NCBI RefSeq assembly: GCF_964204645.1
Contig: NC_134026.1
Location: forward strand, 28,724,650-28,788,649
Length of the DNA stretch: 64,000 nt
Direction: 5' to 3'
From: Tubulanus polymorphus
Lineage: Eukaryota; Nemertea; Palaeonemertea; Tubulaniformes; Tubulanidae
This document shows, one piece after another, positions 37,001-53,760 of this stretch. Numbering within the stretch: the first letter of the stretch is position 1; the number at the start of each line of letters is the position of its first letter. Under the pieces are notes generated by a model that saw only the letters and a list, made by a program, of their open reading frames with translations, did no database searches and had not been told where the DNA came from. The position numbers and the translations under genes were made by a program.

Positions 37001-38368
37001 ATAGATGATTCTAAATCAAACTTAGTATGAAAGAAATGATAACAAGAAATGCAAATTCATAACTACCGTATTACATTATCAATCATGCTCAATGTGAATT
37101 TAGTCAAACTCTGCATCCAACATGCAATGTCTAATATTATGATTCATCCGGATAGATTTAAAGGAAACATAAAAAGAAACCAAAGACAGTGAACTAGGGC
37201 TGTACCTAGCATTTGAATTTTGGGGGGTAGAGAAACCTGAAGGAGGGCAGTTCTATTGGACATAAGAATAATATTTGCAAAAATTTGCAAAATTGGTACT
37301 TTTCCTAAATTTTAGGAGGGGTCACTGCTCCTGCCCCGCTAGGTACGGCCCTGTGAACCCAAACATAACTATCACCAAAATAGAACCCAATCATTCGTCA
37401 AACAGATAAACCTCTTTTAGTCCTGTGTAATGCTCCTATCGGAGAGGTTCTCAAAAAGGGTAAGAAAAAAAAACTAATTACATTGTTAATAAGCATGTAT
37501 TTCTGTATGTTAATGGTCTATCTACTCTAGCTACAACATTCCAGTCTTATACCTGTCACTTGACCCTCACAATCCTCTGAGGTTAACTCACAACTGTTGT
37601 TTATTATTGTTTTCACTGGTGACACAGCCTTTCCCTGAATGTATTTCTTCTTCACGTTATTAGTGCCTACAATGAAACATTGAAACAGTGGATGTTTTGC
37701 CAATATGTCATTATTCTAGTAAATGCTATTTCACCAATACCTATCATTAAAAGATTCATTTATACAATGAGAATTAGAAAAAGGGTCCGAGAGAAATTTT
37801 AAGGTTTAGATTTGATAAGGAAAGGGTCAGATTTAATGGTCAAGTTGAGTCCTAAAGTAGTTAAAACTTACAAGTTTCAGTATCTAAATGGTTTAGTCAC
37901 AGGGACTTGACACAAAAGGATTTTGACCCCAGTATCCTAGGTACTATATATAAAAAGACTTTTTATATATAGTACCTAGGATACTGGGGTCAAAATCCTT
38001 TTGTGTCAAAAGTCCCTATGGGATTAGTGGTAGAATGTTGCAAGTACTGGTTAGAATCCCAAATTCTAACTAATTCCTTTTTATGCTTTCCTGCACCTCA
38101 GTATTACGCATTACAGCATCAGCTACCAATCAGAATGACCAGCAGGCAAAAAGCGTTTAGAAAGATAATGTCAATTTGGTAACAGATACTAACCGACAGT
38201 GAATGATAACTCAGGTGAAGTAGGAATGCTGTCGTTGATATTTTCTGATATTAATTCCGAATCGTATGATACAACGTTACTGAATGAATCTAGTTCAGTG
38301 CTGTTATAAGTTGACAAGTCATACTCTTCAAAATTCACCTGCTCCAAGGTTATTTGATATGACTCCAT
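31046..38368 (-). CDS. GOLGA3: Golgin subfamily A member 3 (golgin-160)
   Basis: Golgin-160 is a coiled-coil protein on the cytosolic face of the Golgi, involved in Golgi positioning and cargo transport. One exon of about 2.6 kb (33120-35745) carries most of the coiled coil, including EWYQQQLMTAQELRNELQKE and ETDMLEREASFRQIQ, which align with human GOLGA3 (QWYQQQLALAQEARVRLQGE, EADMLDQEAAFMQIQ). Later exons give LALDLEREKGRLAG and SLQSEMSNLQRQIDDHTMAV, matching the human C-terminal part. Upstream exons (36480-36987, 37557-37667, and the first from 38368) splice in frame onto the exon ending at 36123, adding an acidic, disordered N-terminus. By rough addition the protein is about 1,650 residues, against 1,498 in human. 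Introns carry two MITEs and a long TTCA repeat. Joining the N-terminal exons to this gene is inferred from splice phase. Confidence 0.9.
36151..36283. repeat. (TTCA)n microsatellite, about 32 copies, near a GOLGA3 splice acceptor
   Basis: About 130 bp of nearly perfect TTCA on the plus strand (TGAA on the coding strand). It lies in the intron between the GOLGA3 exons at 36480 and 36123, about 30 bp from the acceptor. Confidence 0.95.
37195..37352. mobile_element. MITE with AGGGCNGTACCTAGC ends in a GOLGA3 intron
   Basis: The left end is AGGGCTGTACCTAGC; the right end is GCTAGGTACGGCCCT, its reverse complement with one mismatch. GTGAAC flanks both sides (37189-37194 and 37353-37358), a likely target duplication. 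158 bp, no transposase frame; G-rich runs lie just inside each end. Confidence 0.75.
37890..38028. mobile_element. Second copy of the CACAGGGACTTG MITE, almost a perfect palindrome
   Basis: The element (37898-38020) starts CACAGGGACTTGACAC and ends GTGTCAAAAGTCCCTATG. The flanks GGTTTAGT and GGATTAGT match at 7 of 8 positions. The inside is a near-perfect long hairpin: AGGATTTTGACCCCAGTATC ... CTAGGTACTATATATAAAAAG and its reverse complement. It lies in intron 1 of GOLGA3. Confidence 0.85.
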
Positions 38369-40256
38369 TGAACAGCATCTCTGTTATTATATTAGTATCC
38401 CTTGAACTTGCTGGATGAGATTCTATATGAGAGAGAAAAACAATCATTGTTGTAGTCTGAATACCAGTTCGCATGATAAAAATTCATGACTGAGTAGACG
38501 TAAGACTGAGGGTCCATCTCTGTGGTGTGTGGTGGCAATTCATTCAGCACTGTCTCTGAACCTCTATGTGGACAATTTTACTTTAAGGCTCATTGTCAAA
38601 TACATTAGTTAGATTGATACTGTTTGTAACTAGGATGGATGGGCATAAGGGGTAATACATGAAGTAATCGGGGGACGGCAATCTCCACCGGACCGGCACC
38701 AGCCCACAGATCGGGCTGACCCAGCAGCTCTATTACTTAAAAAATCCTTTTCACTTTGAGAGGTAAGAAACTAAACCCTTTTGATTTTCTGCAATTTAAA
38801 TATTCATACCTGATAGATAAGTATAATTGATTTCATTTACCGCAGTTATTAATAATTTCGCGTTAAAACGCGAAAAATATTGCTTTTTCATAAAATTTCT
38901 GACAGCACTGAGTGAAACGTCATCAGAAACTGCTTGCGATTAAATTCAATACAGCATGGTTTGTTCTCGTAGCTATGTTCGAACCCCATCACGTATACTA
39001 ATTTTGTTAACTAGTTAAACGAGTCATTTGACCGCTACTAGGCCAATAATATAATAAACGAATCCTTAATTTTTTTGTCGTCTATAATGTCTTTGTCACC
39101 TACCGATATTAAAAGTTTCAAGGTCACACCAGGCTATCGTAGCTATTCATCACTATTGAACTACATCTGTCATGCCATTCTAGCTTATCTAGGCCTAACG
39201 CCACTTGCATTTAAAAATAAGACTTGTTTATTTCCTGTCTGACATTTCATCCGGGTTCCTTTTTAAATAGAGTATTTTGGTCAAAAACAAGAACGAAAAC
39301 AAAGAAATCTCACTCTTCGGACAACTGAAATATATTTTCATAGGATACTTACAGCATCTAACAGATAGGCAACACACCAATGCAATAACTGGTAGAAAAA
39401 CAATTTTAATAGCTTTTGCATTATATAAAATGAAATTTGTAAAAATTTAATCATATCCTGACCCAAAACTTAATCATTAGAAATCTACTTTTGAAGGAAT
39501 CTTACGGTCAGTGAAACTGTCTCATATTATCATAAAGGCTAAGTAACTTGGCACTAGGATATTATTTTTTTTCCACAAATTTGAGAAATGTTTAATTACA
39601 GAGATATCACAAGAGTTTGTAACCCAATGAATTAGATTATCTTACACAATTAGATTGTTTATACAACATACACACTGAGTAAATTCCTATACAACACAAG
39701 GTATCATACACTTATATCCCCTTATGTTCAATACACATCAATTTTGTATCACAAACCTATGCACATTTTTTTCGAAACTGGTGACTTTTTCAGCGCCAAA
39801 CTATTATCATTTTTGTTGAATTAATTACCGAATAGGACACAAAGTGCAAACTCATCATTCACAATAATACATCAAAGCACCTACATCTACTCAAACAGTA
39901 AAATTAAATAGCAATTACATTTTATATTAACTATAACGTTTAATACTAAGGTTTTATTTTAACAAATACAAATTTGAGAAGAAATTTGAATTATTTTATC
40001 GATCAACCCTCCCGAAACCATGAATACAAAGTTTAAAACAACATTGTCCATAGATTCAAAATAAAGTGGTTTCACATGTATAATCAATGAGGTATCCTTA
40101 TATACAACATGAGAATATTCTATACACATTTCCATCTTATAGAAGAAATTTATACATGGGCAAGATTCATGTACAGCGAGTTAAGATGATCCACATTAAA
40201 AACACGTGCTGAATAAATAATGTCACAAAAAATTTCATCATCAATGTCAATGTACG
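38369..40256. other. Spacer upstream of GOLGA3
   Basis: The promoter of GOLGA3 should be in the left part; a donor-like site follows near 38400, so a 5' untranslated exon is possible. The middle and right parts are AT-rich and may hold the 3' untranslated region of the PPP1R3-type gene. No coding region is supported. Confidence 0.35.
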
Positions 40257-40340
40257 TCAATCATTTTCAGTTTTATCAGTATCCAACACTCCATCCTGTA
40301 CACCATCGGCATCAACTCGGACATACAAACTTTTTTCATA
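40257..40340 (-). CDS. Possible terminal coding exon of unknown origin
   Basis: After an acceptor (GTTTTTCAG) the minus strand reads YEKSLYVRVDADGVQDGVLD then TDKTEND and a stop: 28 codons in all. It resembles a C-terminal exon, but the stretch upstream on this strand up to the PPP1R3-type gene's stop shows no partner exon. It could be an alternative last exon of that gene or chance. No family is recognised. Confidence 0.2.
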   Translation of the reverse strand, partial: YEKSLYVRVDADGVQDGVLDTDKTEND

Positions 40341-40746
40341 CTGAAAAACAAATAGACGAGAATTAGGTCTTAGAATTCACTTCATGAAACTGAATTATTC
40401 CTGCGAAATGATGAAAACGAATTCATACCAAAAATACTTCTTTAGTGCGTCTATACATCCGGTCAATAATAAACGTGCGAGTTTGAAGTGGGATAGAGAT
40501 CAATCGGTTTTTGGACTCATTGTCCACTCGTATCATATTTTACATGTCCGGTCGGTGGTATGTAGAGTGTAGATATGCTAGTACTAAAATACACTAACTC
40601 TGCTGAGGTTTACCAGTCATAACAATACACAGAAGATATTTATCTCAGTTTCAATGATGTCTAATGAGCTTTGTACATATAAATGAATCTTGGGTGAAAG
40701 ACTATGGTGATATCAGTAATCTATCGAATGAGAAATCGGTTCTCTG

Positions 40747-41778
40747 TCAGTAGTACGGGACTCCACTGTCCATGTGAGTCCAACATGCGTATTCAGTCCA
40801 TGTACTTATACCGTCATAATTGGGTTTAAACGATGACGTATACTGCGGAATCGTCGCCGCTTTCTTTTCTTCTTGTTTCTTGATCGAAACGCGATAATTA
40901 GTTCCACCTCTGTTATCCCAGTACTGATTCCCGTTACACTCGTAACAGACAGCGAATTCCACCGCGTCGTCGGACGTTAGATTTTCGGGTACGATCAGTT
41001 CGAAACCGAACGTGTCGTAAACGGTCGGACTAGAATCGCCGGTCGTCAGGAAATCAGTTTGAATATCGGCAAAACTTTGCCACCCATCGCAGGTCCATCG
41101 AACGAAAACGCTTTTCTCGAAAGCGATATTCTTCACTTTAACAGTACCGGCTAGATTGTACTCCTTAGCGATCACATTCTCCAGACAAACGCAATTAGTG
41201 TCGAGTTTCTGTCGAAACGAAAGATAATCAGACGCCGGCTGCGGGAAATCGAGAACAATCGCTGGAGGTACGAATGACTGATCTTCAGCGCGTTGAATGA
41301 TTAACGCCATGTGTGGACAGTTCTCTAGTTTAGGCGGAGTATCCGATTGTTCCGTCATGTATCGAACCTTTGTCAACGAAAATCCTTTGCAATCAGCGAA
41401 CGAAACGGTTTTCTTCGGCAAGCCGGTTTTTTTGCTGATACTTTCGACTTTCTCCTCGTTTTCGTCGTCGTCATAAATGTACGAGTTCCATTCGTTATTT
41501 GCCTTCGCGATGATCGGTCGAAGGGCCGACTCGGACACCGTTTCACAGAACGACGAATACTCGAAGCTGTTTCGCCCGACATCGCAAAAATGATCGGTGA
41601 TGTTAAACCCGCTGAAACCGAGAGGCGGGCTGGACGACATCAAGTACGCCGCGAAATCGACTGGCATTTTTGTTGCGTGCTTTCCTGCTTTTTCGTTATT
41701 CGAATAACGATAAAAACTGCTTTTGTTGTTGTTTACGCCACCGATGATAGGAAATGATTCCACTTGAAGCATTTTCAT
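40747..41778 (-). CDS. PPP1R3: Protein phosphatase 1 regulatory subunit 3 (glycogen targeting)
   Basis: These subunits bring protein phosphatase 1 to glycogen, promoting glycogen synthesis. The 343-residue protein comes from a single coding exon. It has the PP1-docking RVxF-type motif within PKKTVSFADCKGFSLTKVR (about residues 120-140), matching the KRVSFAD motif of PPP1R3B/C. A CBM21 glycogen-binding domain follows: LENVIAKEYNLAGTVKVKNI, FEKSVFVRWTCDGWQSF, VEFAVCYECNGNQYWDNRGG. It ends at MDSGVPYY. The start MKMLQVESF is the first in-frame ATG after the acceptor of a 5' untranslated intron (about 41816-42010). Vertebrate PPP1R3B/C/D genes also have an intronless coding region. The exact paralogue cannot be assigned, so the symbol is given at family level. 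Confidence 0.92.
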   Translation of the reverse strand: MKMLQVESFPIIGGVNNNKSSFYRYSNNEKAGKHATKMPVDFAAYLMSSSPPLGFSGFNITDHFCDVGRNSFEYSSFCETVSESALRPIIAKANNEWNSYIYDDDENEEKVESISKKTGLPKKTVSFADCKGFSLTKVRYMTEQSDTPPKLENCPHMALIIQRAEDQSFVPPAIVLDFPQPASDYLSFRQKLDTNCVCLENVIAKEYNLAGTVKVKNIAFEKSVFVRWTCDGWQSFADIQTDFLTTGDSSPTVYDTFGFELIVPENLTSDDAVEFAVCYECNGNQYWDNRGGTNYRVSIKKQEEKKAATIPQYTSSFKPNYDGISTWTEYACWTHMDSGVPYY

Positions 41779-41815
41779 CTATTCATCAAGCAGCTACTAC
41801 GGGAACTTCAACAAC

Positions 41816-42130
41816 TGAAAATATTACAATAAATCTATATATTAGCCGGGTGGATGACGAAATTCCCTTGTTTAAAATCAACCATCCATGACGACTGCAT
41901 GTGTGTTGAGCAATCATTGAGTAATCACATAAAAGGACGGCTTTAACTTTATTACAAGTATCAAATCTTGACTTAAGCATAAGAAAAATGATATCTGATC
42001 GCTCACCTTATCGTCGCTGCGGATGATGTGGTCTAGTGTACTGTTTCGTGGCGATCGTGATCTCAGCGGCCTGGAGATGGTGTTGCCTGTGGAGCTGTCA
42101 GTCAGTGTTCGTGTGATGATGTGGTGCTAA
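41816..42130 (-). promoter_or_regulatory. 5' untranslated exon and intron of the PPP1R3-type gene
   Basis: On the minus strand CGACGATAAG/GTGAGCGATC at about 42011 is a donor, and ATATTTTCAG at about 41816 an acceptor 38 bp before the ATG. The exon to the right (about 42011-42130) holds no ATG-led conserved frame, so it is called untranslated. The promoter should lie in 42130-42400. Confidence 0.5.
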
Positions 42131-42638
42131 ATGAATGATCGTTCATGCACCAAAAAATGCTCGTTCAATAGTAAATTCGTGATATTAGATTACGCCGACT
42201 CTACTGCCACATTAACCCACTACTACGACCTTTATCACAGGTAGAGCATGCACATTTTGAAGTACCGAGTTGGACTTCAGCTCTCGACGTTTCGATGTTT
42301 CAGCCGCGTCCGGGACGAAGGAAAACCCAAGGTTAAAATTACGTCATTTCCTTCACGTGAATATACGAATTCAGCCAATCACAGCGCTGCGCTACAATTA
42401 CAAACCAATCGATAAAGCGGGTTAGCCGAATGAACAGCTGATTGTATTGAATCACTACACGATATTCCCGATGAAATAACCTCCGTGTCTGTGAATCAAT
42501 GATTCAACTTGAAAGGTTAATCAGAAACCTACATAATTCTAAGATCTTGATTACGAAAAAGGAACCAACTTTCCGAGACTTGTAGATCACATTTTAATTC
42601 CAGAAAAAAGGCTATCTGATTTTTGAGTATAAACAATT

Positions 42639-42644
42639 TTTATT
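42639..42644 (-). terminator. Polyadenylation signal of GINS4
   Basis: TTTATT on the plus strand, about 10 bp past the GINS4 stop on the minus strand. The 3' untranslated region would be very short. Confidence 0.45.
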
Positions 42645-42653
42645 CTACAATTA

Positions 42654-44862
42654 TTAAATGAGACAAATAGCACCAGATTGAACTAACGAAGCAACTGGAC
42701 GATATCTGATAACGTGCTGGTCACCTTTCACAAGATTCATCACTTCTTCCCTGAAATGGCATATAAAAAACAATCTCTTTAATTTTCTATTTATTGCGGG
42801 ATCATGGAAATTTTTCATAGTTCCTGGTGCGTGTCGGTTTTGTTAAAAATAACTCTAAACCGGTCACTACTGAAAGAGGCGAATCTAAATGTAGATTCAC
42901 CACTTCAAGGTCAGTGAAGGCATGAATAACAGGCCAAGGTCACAACTCAAGATAGCCGTTACCTCTGAGTAAACTTTTGTTTAGATGAAAAACTTAAATG
43001 CAAGTGGATATTTATAATGTACCTCAAAAACAAATTAAGCATTCATGATTAAATCAATTTACCCAGTATCAGCAGTTTCTTCTTCAACAATTACACCTTC
43101 AGTATCTTCTAATACCTTCAGGAATACATAACTATTTAGATTTGGCTTGATCGCTACAAATAGATTATACAAATAGAAATCATCATTTATTTCAGGGTGG
43201 CTACTTTTATCTAACTTGCAATTTTCCCAGCAATCACAACAAATTTCCCTGATTTTTAGCTTTCGTACAAAATTTCATGACTTTTTAAAAAGGAAAAGAA
43301 AATTCTCTGATATCCCGGTAAGTGGTCACCCTGTTTTTGAGTACATGTACTGTGATTATGTCAGTTTATTGATTTTGCACTTCTTAAAATCCTTTCTTGA
43401 CATATCATCTAATATTATGCAAGAAACCTGTAAACATTTTCAAATATATCTGATTTCAAATATTTAGTTCGACACAATGCAAAGTAATTGCCACACTCAC
43501 CAGTCTGTTTAGAATCTATAGTTTGAAGGTTAGGGGGCATATGTCGCAAACCTAATACCTTGAAATGGCTTTCTATGTTTTCTAAATACCTATGAAAACA
43601 AATCAAACTAAAGTATACAAAACAATAATACATATGGATAACATAGTTATGACAAATCAGTGAATATGCTGTACATAAAAGAATATGATATAATTATAGT
43701 AAAACTACTTCAGCAAATCGCTATGCAATAAACTATCAATAATCACACAATTAATCGTTTGATTGCATTAATTTTGTAAACTCACTCTTTAGCAAATGCG
43801 TACTCTTCAGGCGATAAATGTGGAATATCACTTTCACTTCTTTCAGCTTCTTTATCCAATATATAAGAGGTATATTGTTCTATCTATGGAATATAAAATA
43901 AACATATGTATCCAAATATCAATTCATTCTCATAAGTTTTAAGATATATTGGAACATATCTGAGCTGTTGGAGATAGCTACCTTTTTTAATCGTGTCCTC
44001 AGATAACTGCTTATTACATATCTTATTCGATCAATCTTAAATTAAATGTTCAAGCAAAATATACTTTCATTGCTTTATATTTCAGTACGAGGCTGTGCAT
44101 TTCTGCACTAGAGTCGACCATAATCTCTGAATATACATACCTCCATTTTATGAATAAAAACTCTAAAATCATTTTTCTTTGCACGTTGTATATTTTCTTC
44201 CATCTCTTTTACTTGTTCTAACATACAATCAACAAGATCAGATTTTATTTCAAGCAGTTCCGGGGAAAACTTCTCATTCATCCATGCCTAAAAATAAATG
44301 AATCACCAGCAATAATGCAACTGCAGACAGAATTTACGACAATAACAAAAGTACTAAAAGCAAAACCAATGTCCTTGTATAAATTCAACTTTGTGGAGTT
44401 TTGAATTCATTTTCTGGCCCAAATTTCTTTTTGTGAAACAGGATCCCAGCCTGGGTTAAAAAAGTTATAAAACCTGGGCCTTGCAAAAGGAGCAACTATA
44501 GGCTAAATCAAAATATCACTTATTCGAATTTGCAAAAAGATTATAATTTATCAACAAAAAATAGGTAAAAAAAAAATAAGGGAAGAACGATCATATCGAA
44601 ACAATCAGATTTTAATTGATGATGCGGATAAAGCTTGGACTGGAGAAGGAACTTGAATGAACGAAGGAAACCCGAGAAGCAGCAGGGAAAAGGAACTGGA
44701 TCTATAATGGATGGAGGAAGTCGAATGTCAATTGATTTTCGATGATCCGGACTGAATTTGAAAATGTGTCCATACTTCTTCCAACTTTACGAGAACTTCC
44801 GAAGCTGTCATCGTTTCTGCCTCTTCATCCTGGGTATGTGGATTACCGTCCAGCTCATCCAT
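42654..44862 (-). CDS. GINS4: GINS complex subunit 4 (SLD5)
   Basis: SLD5 is one of four GINS subunits, part of the CMG helicase that opens DNA during replication. The start at 44862-44860 gives MDELDGNPHTQDEE. Exons then encode EVLVKLEEVWMNEKFSPELL, EMEENIQRAKKNDFRVFIHK, a small exon near 43990-44050 with IDRIRYVISSYLRTRLKK, HLSPEEYAFAKEYLENIESH, LRHMPPNLQTIDSKQT, IKPNLNSYVFLKVLEDTEG and, at the end, DQHVIRYRPVASLVQSGAIC. These match human GINS4 block for block (human ends HLIRYKTIAPLVASGAVQLI). The A-domain helices and the small C-terminal B-domain are both complete. It is head to head with tankyrase. Confidence 0.95.
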
Positions 44863-45278
44863 CAGTGAATTAGTGGACTTAGCAGCGTAGTTTTTGCAAA
44901 TAATTTTGGTCCGAGGGATCGGTAATTGTTGTATTTACCGCTACATAAAATTGTTTAACTGCAGGTGTATTAATTTTTGGCATAATTTTGGGATTCGAAC
45001 CAAACCACTTGAGAAGAGTAGACTTAATCAGATATTAGAGAGTTCGAATCTCGGCCACTAACCCTAACCCTTATTGCAGATTCGAATCCCGATACTGTCC
45101 ATAATTTACAACATTATCAAATCAGAATTATTTATTCGTAAACGTATAGAAAATAATACTAGAAAACTTTTTCGTATTGTAAATTGTAGTGAAAGTTGGA
45201 TTAATTTCATTCGTATCCGTGTGGCGTAGGCGTACAGCACGTCTGGGCGAGAGCGGAGAGGAGAGTGAGAATGTAAAC
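44863..45278. promoter_or_regulatory. Shared upstream region of GINS4 (-) and tankyrase (+)
   Basis: The start codons are 417 bp apart and divergent. Three TTCGAA-type tRNA B-box-like sequences (near 44994, 45050, 45071) and a short CTAACCCTAACCC run lie here. AACATGGCG, YY1-like, overlaps the tankyrase start. No TATA box was seen. Confidence 0.45.
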
Positions 45279-51498
<6,220 letters not shown>

Positions 51499-51840
51499 TT
51501 AGAATACTGACGAAAACATTTTAATCGTTTGATACAAGACTTGTCGGATATAATATCATTATCATTTCTGTACATGAATTTCATACTTTTTTACGTGGAA
51601 ATCGACCATTAGATTCTTTTGTTCCTGGATGGATTTTGTTTGTAACTCTTGGATAGTTATATCTATTGCTAATATCTAGTCATCAAAAATACAAATTGTA
51701 CAAATCATGCCGACAATAATTTTTGTAACTGAACAAATGAATAGTACCTTTCATGTAAAATTGAATCTTTAGTTTTAATATATTATTATTATTATTATTA
51801 TATGTAGTAGAACATTATCACTTGTAATCAACCTGTTGAA

Positions 51841-51846
51841 AATAAA
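51841..51846 (+). terminator. Polyadenylation signal of tankyrase
   Basis: AATAAA about 340 bp past the stop. A short ATT trinucleotide run lies at about 51781-51800 within the 3' untranslated region. Confidence 0.6.
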
Positions 51847-52556
51847 TGTTTGGCTTATTTGTTAAATCTGTTGAATCAATCTTATTCATTTAGCATACAT
51901 GGTTTGTAGAAAGAAGGATTAAGCAAAAATAAGCACTTTTGTTGAGGAAAAAGTAGCACTTTCTTTTTGTTGAGTCGTGCCCATGACAGACATTATATCC
52001 GTATCCGCCCATTGCAAACCATAGCAAATTACCAACTAGACCAACTGACCCTGTACACATGATTAAATTCTTATCTTTTTAACCAAAATAAAAAAGAAAT
52101 ATATGAAAAATATTGGGACATATTTCTTTTACAAGTAGCTTCCAATGCTTAGTTATTTAGAGAACAATTTCATTGAATGAGGTATTCGAATTGCCCAGAT
52201 TCAGCTGGGTACAGAGAAATAGTGGTCAGATCTCGACCGTCTAGTGCTGCCCCTTTGTATAATGAAAGCGAAGGAAACGTGAACTAATATGATATTCGCT
52301 TGCCAGAGTCCTAGAGTGGTCTTAGTGGACAAACTATTTACCGATTTGCGGGCTGGTTTCTGAAAAAAATCTAAAAAAGAACAGCACTGAACTGAAACTA
52401 CCCCGAGTTAATTTGTATCAGATAATTTCCATTATGTTTGCGAGATCGAGGGCGACGGGTGGATAAGTTGTCAACATCCCAAGACTGACTTCAACACTGC
52501 ATGGGCTATTTTATACCGAATGACCTCACAAGAACTAAGACTGATAAACATTTCAT
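51847..52556. other. Spacer between tankyrase and the C7orf50-like gene, tail to tail
   Basis: No coding region, repeat array or RNA gene was seen in this stretch. Confidence 0.4.
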
Positions 52557-52562
52557 TTTATT
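52557..52562 (-). terminator. Polyadenylation signal of the C7orf50-like gene
   Basis: TTTATT on the plus strand about 20 bp past the stop at 52580. Confidence 0.45.
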
Positions 52563-52579
52563 TATTACAGTGAACATGA

Positions 52580-53340
52580 TTACGAAAGCATTTGTAAGAT
52601 TTGTTTGGCACGGTCACTCTTTTCTTTCAATTTGTCGCTACCTGAAAGAGCAAAAAGTGAAGTTTATGTTAAACGTTCTTGGTTAATAGTCATAAAGTAG
52701 ATGTTGAGCGCTTACCCTCGGCCTCAGAATCACTGGGTGGATCAGTTTCTATCATTTTCTCCGCTTGTTCTATTGTACTTTCTCTAGCTTTACCTTTCAT
52801 ATCGACCATATACTCTAACAATGATTGGAAATGCTTATCTGATATCTGAAATGAGTCGTTATCTTTTTTATTCATTCTAACAAACAATAAAATCTTTATA
52901 ATCATACAAAAACAAACCTTATCACTGTCATAGAGATTTCTTAATAACCAGACTTGTCGTGTTTTTTTGAAATGCCAATTTTTACGATCTGATTTCCACA
53001 GCTTTAGATAATCTAAACTGAATTCAGCTTGAGTTGCTTTTTCCTTCCGTTTCGCCTTTTTAGATTTTTTTGCAGGGGTTTCAGTGGAACCTGGTTCTGT
53101 GTCGTTTTGTTCAGGATCTTTAGTCTCTTCGTGTGATCGTTTCTTACTCTTCTTTTTTTCAAGCTTCTTAGGAGACTCTTGTTCTGTGTCAACTGATTCT
53201 ATTTCTGTAACAACCTCTGTAGGTTCCTCAATCTTTTTTACTTTTTTGGTTTTTATCTTTTTCTTTTTAGAACTGTCAGGGCACTCGGTCTCATTCTGTT
53301 TCAATTTTTTGGCAGGGGTTTTGACATTAGAATGCACCAT
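52580..53340 (-). CDS. C7orf50: C7orf50 homolog (WKF-domain nucleolar protein)
   Basis: The start at 53340-53338 gives MVHSNVKTPAKKLKQN. The first half is a lysine-rich, acidic-patched low-complexity region, typical of nucleolar proteins. The second half has the conserved core YLKLWKSDRKNWHFKKTRQV, WLLRNLYDSDK, then after a short intron HFQSLLEYMVDMKGKARE and EQAEKMI. It aligns with human C7orf50 (WKFQKTRQTWLL, YDSDK, HFSTLLAYLEGLQGRARE). A small last exon (52580 to about 52643) adds SDKLKEKSDRAKQILQMLS, matching the human end QRIRQVLQLLS. Reading on past the donor near 52717 would give a false end. The molecular function of the family is not settled; ribosome-related work is inferred. It is head to head with ATP5F1D. 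Confidence 0.9.
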
Positions 53341-53760
53341 TTTTAATAACAACCTATGTGAAAAAAGCAAAAAATGTGAAAAATTTTCTTTGTCTTAAAT
53401 CAGCGTAAATCAGACAGAGTAATATTGTTAATGTTATATCAGACAAAAATATTAAGTTACCCATATACTACTACTGAGAGTCAGTGTCTGTCAGTGAAAC
53501 ACTACAGCGTCACAGCAATCTCATTATATTTCTAACAATAAGCTCATTAAATCGATTAAACAACAATAAATTAATCAAGAGACTTACAATTCAAGATGTG
53601 AAACAAATAATTTCAACAAATGTACGGTCGAACACGTGTGTATTGAATTGTATTGAGATGGGAAATAAAGCAAAGTTGTTGTGTTGTGGCTGTAATATTT
53701 CATAATTCCTCGCTTGCCGCAATCACTTTGACCTTCACCTCTATCACCAGCAAGATCAAA
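53341..53760. promoter_or_regulatory. Shared upstream region of C7orf50 (-) and ATP5F1D (+)
   Basis: The start codons are 421 bp apart and divergent. The C7orf50 side has a 5' untranslated intron with its acceptor (TTTTCACATAG) about 15 bp before the ATG. An AAAATGGCG motif, YY1-like, overlaps the ATP5F1D start. Confidence 0.45.

Noticed and set aside
38021-38062. Possible tRNA-derived SINE piece (TTAGTGGTAGAATG and GGTTAGAATCCC)
   Set aside because: The two boxes are about 25 bp apart, too close for a tRNA promoter, and the first overlaps the MITE target duplication.
41347-41757. Plus-strand frame of 136 codons opposite the PPP1R3-type gene
   Set aside because: Antisense shadow of a conserved coding exon.
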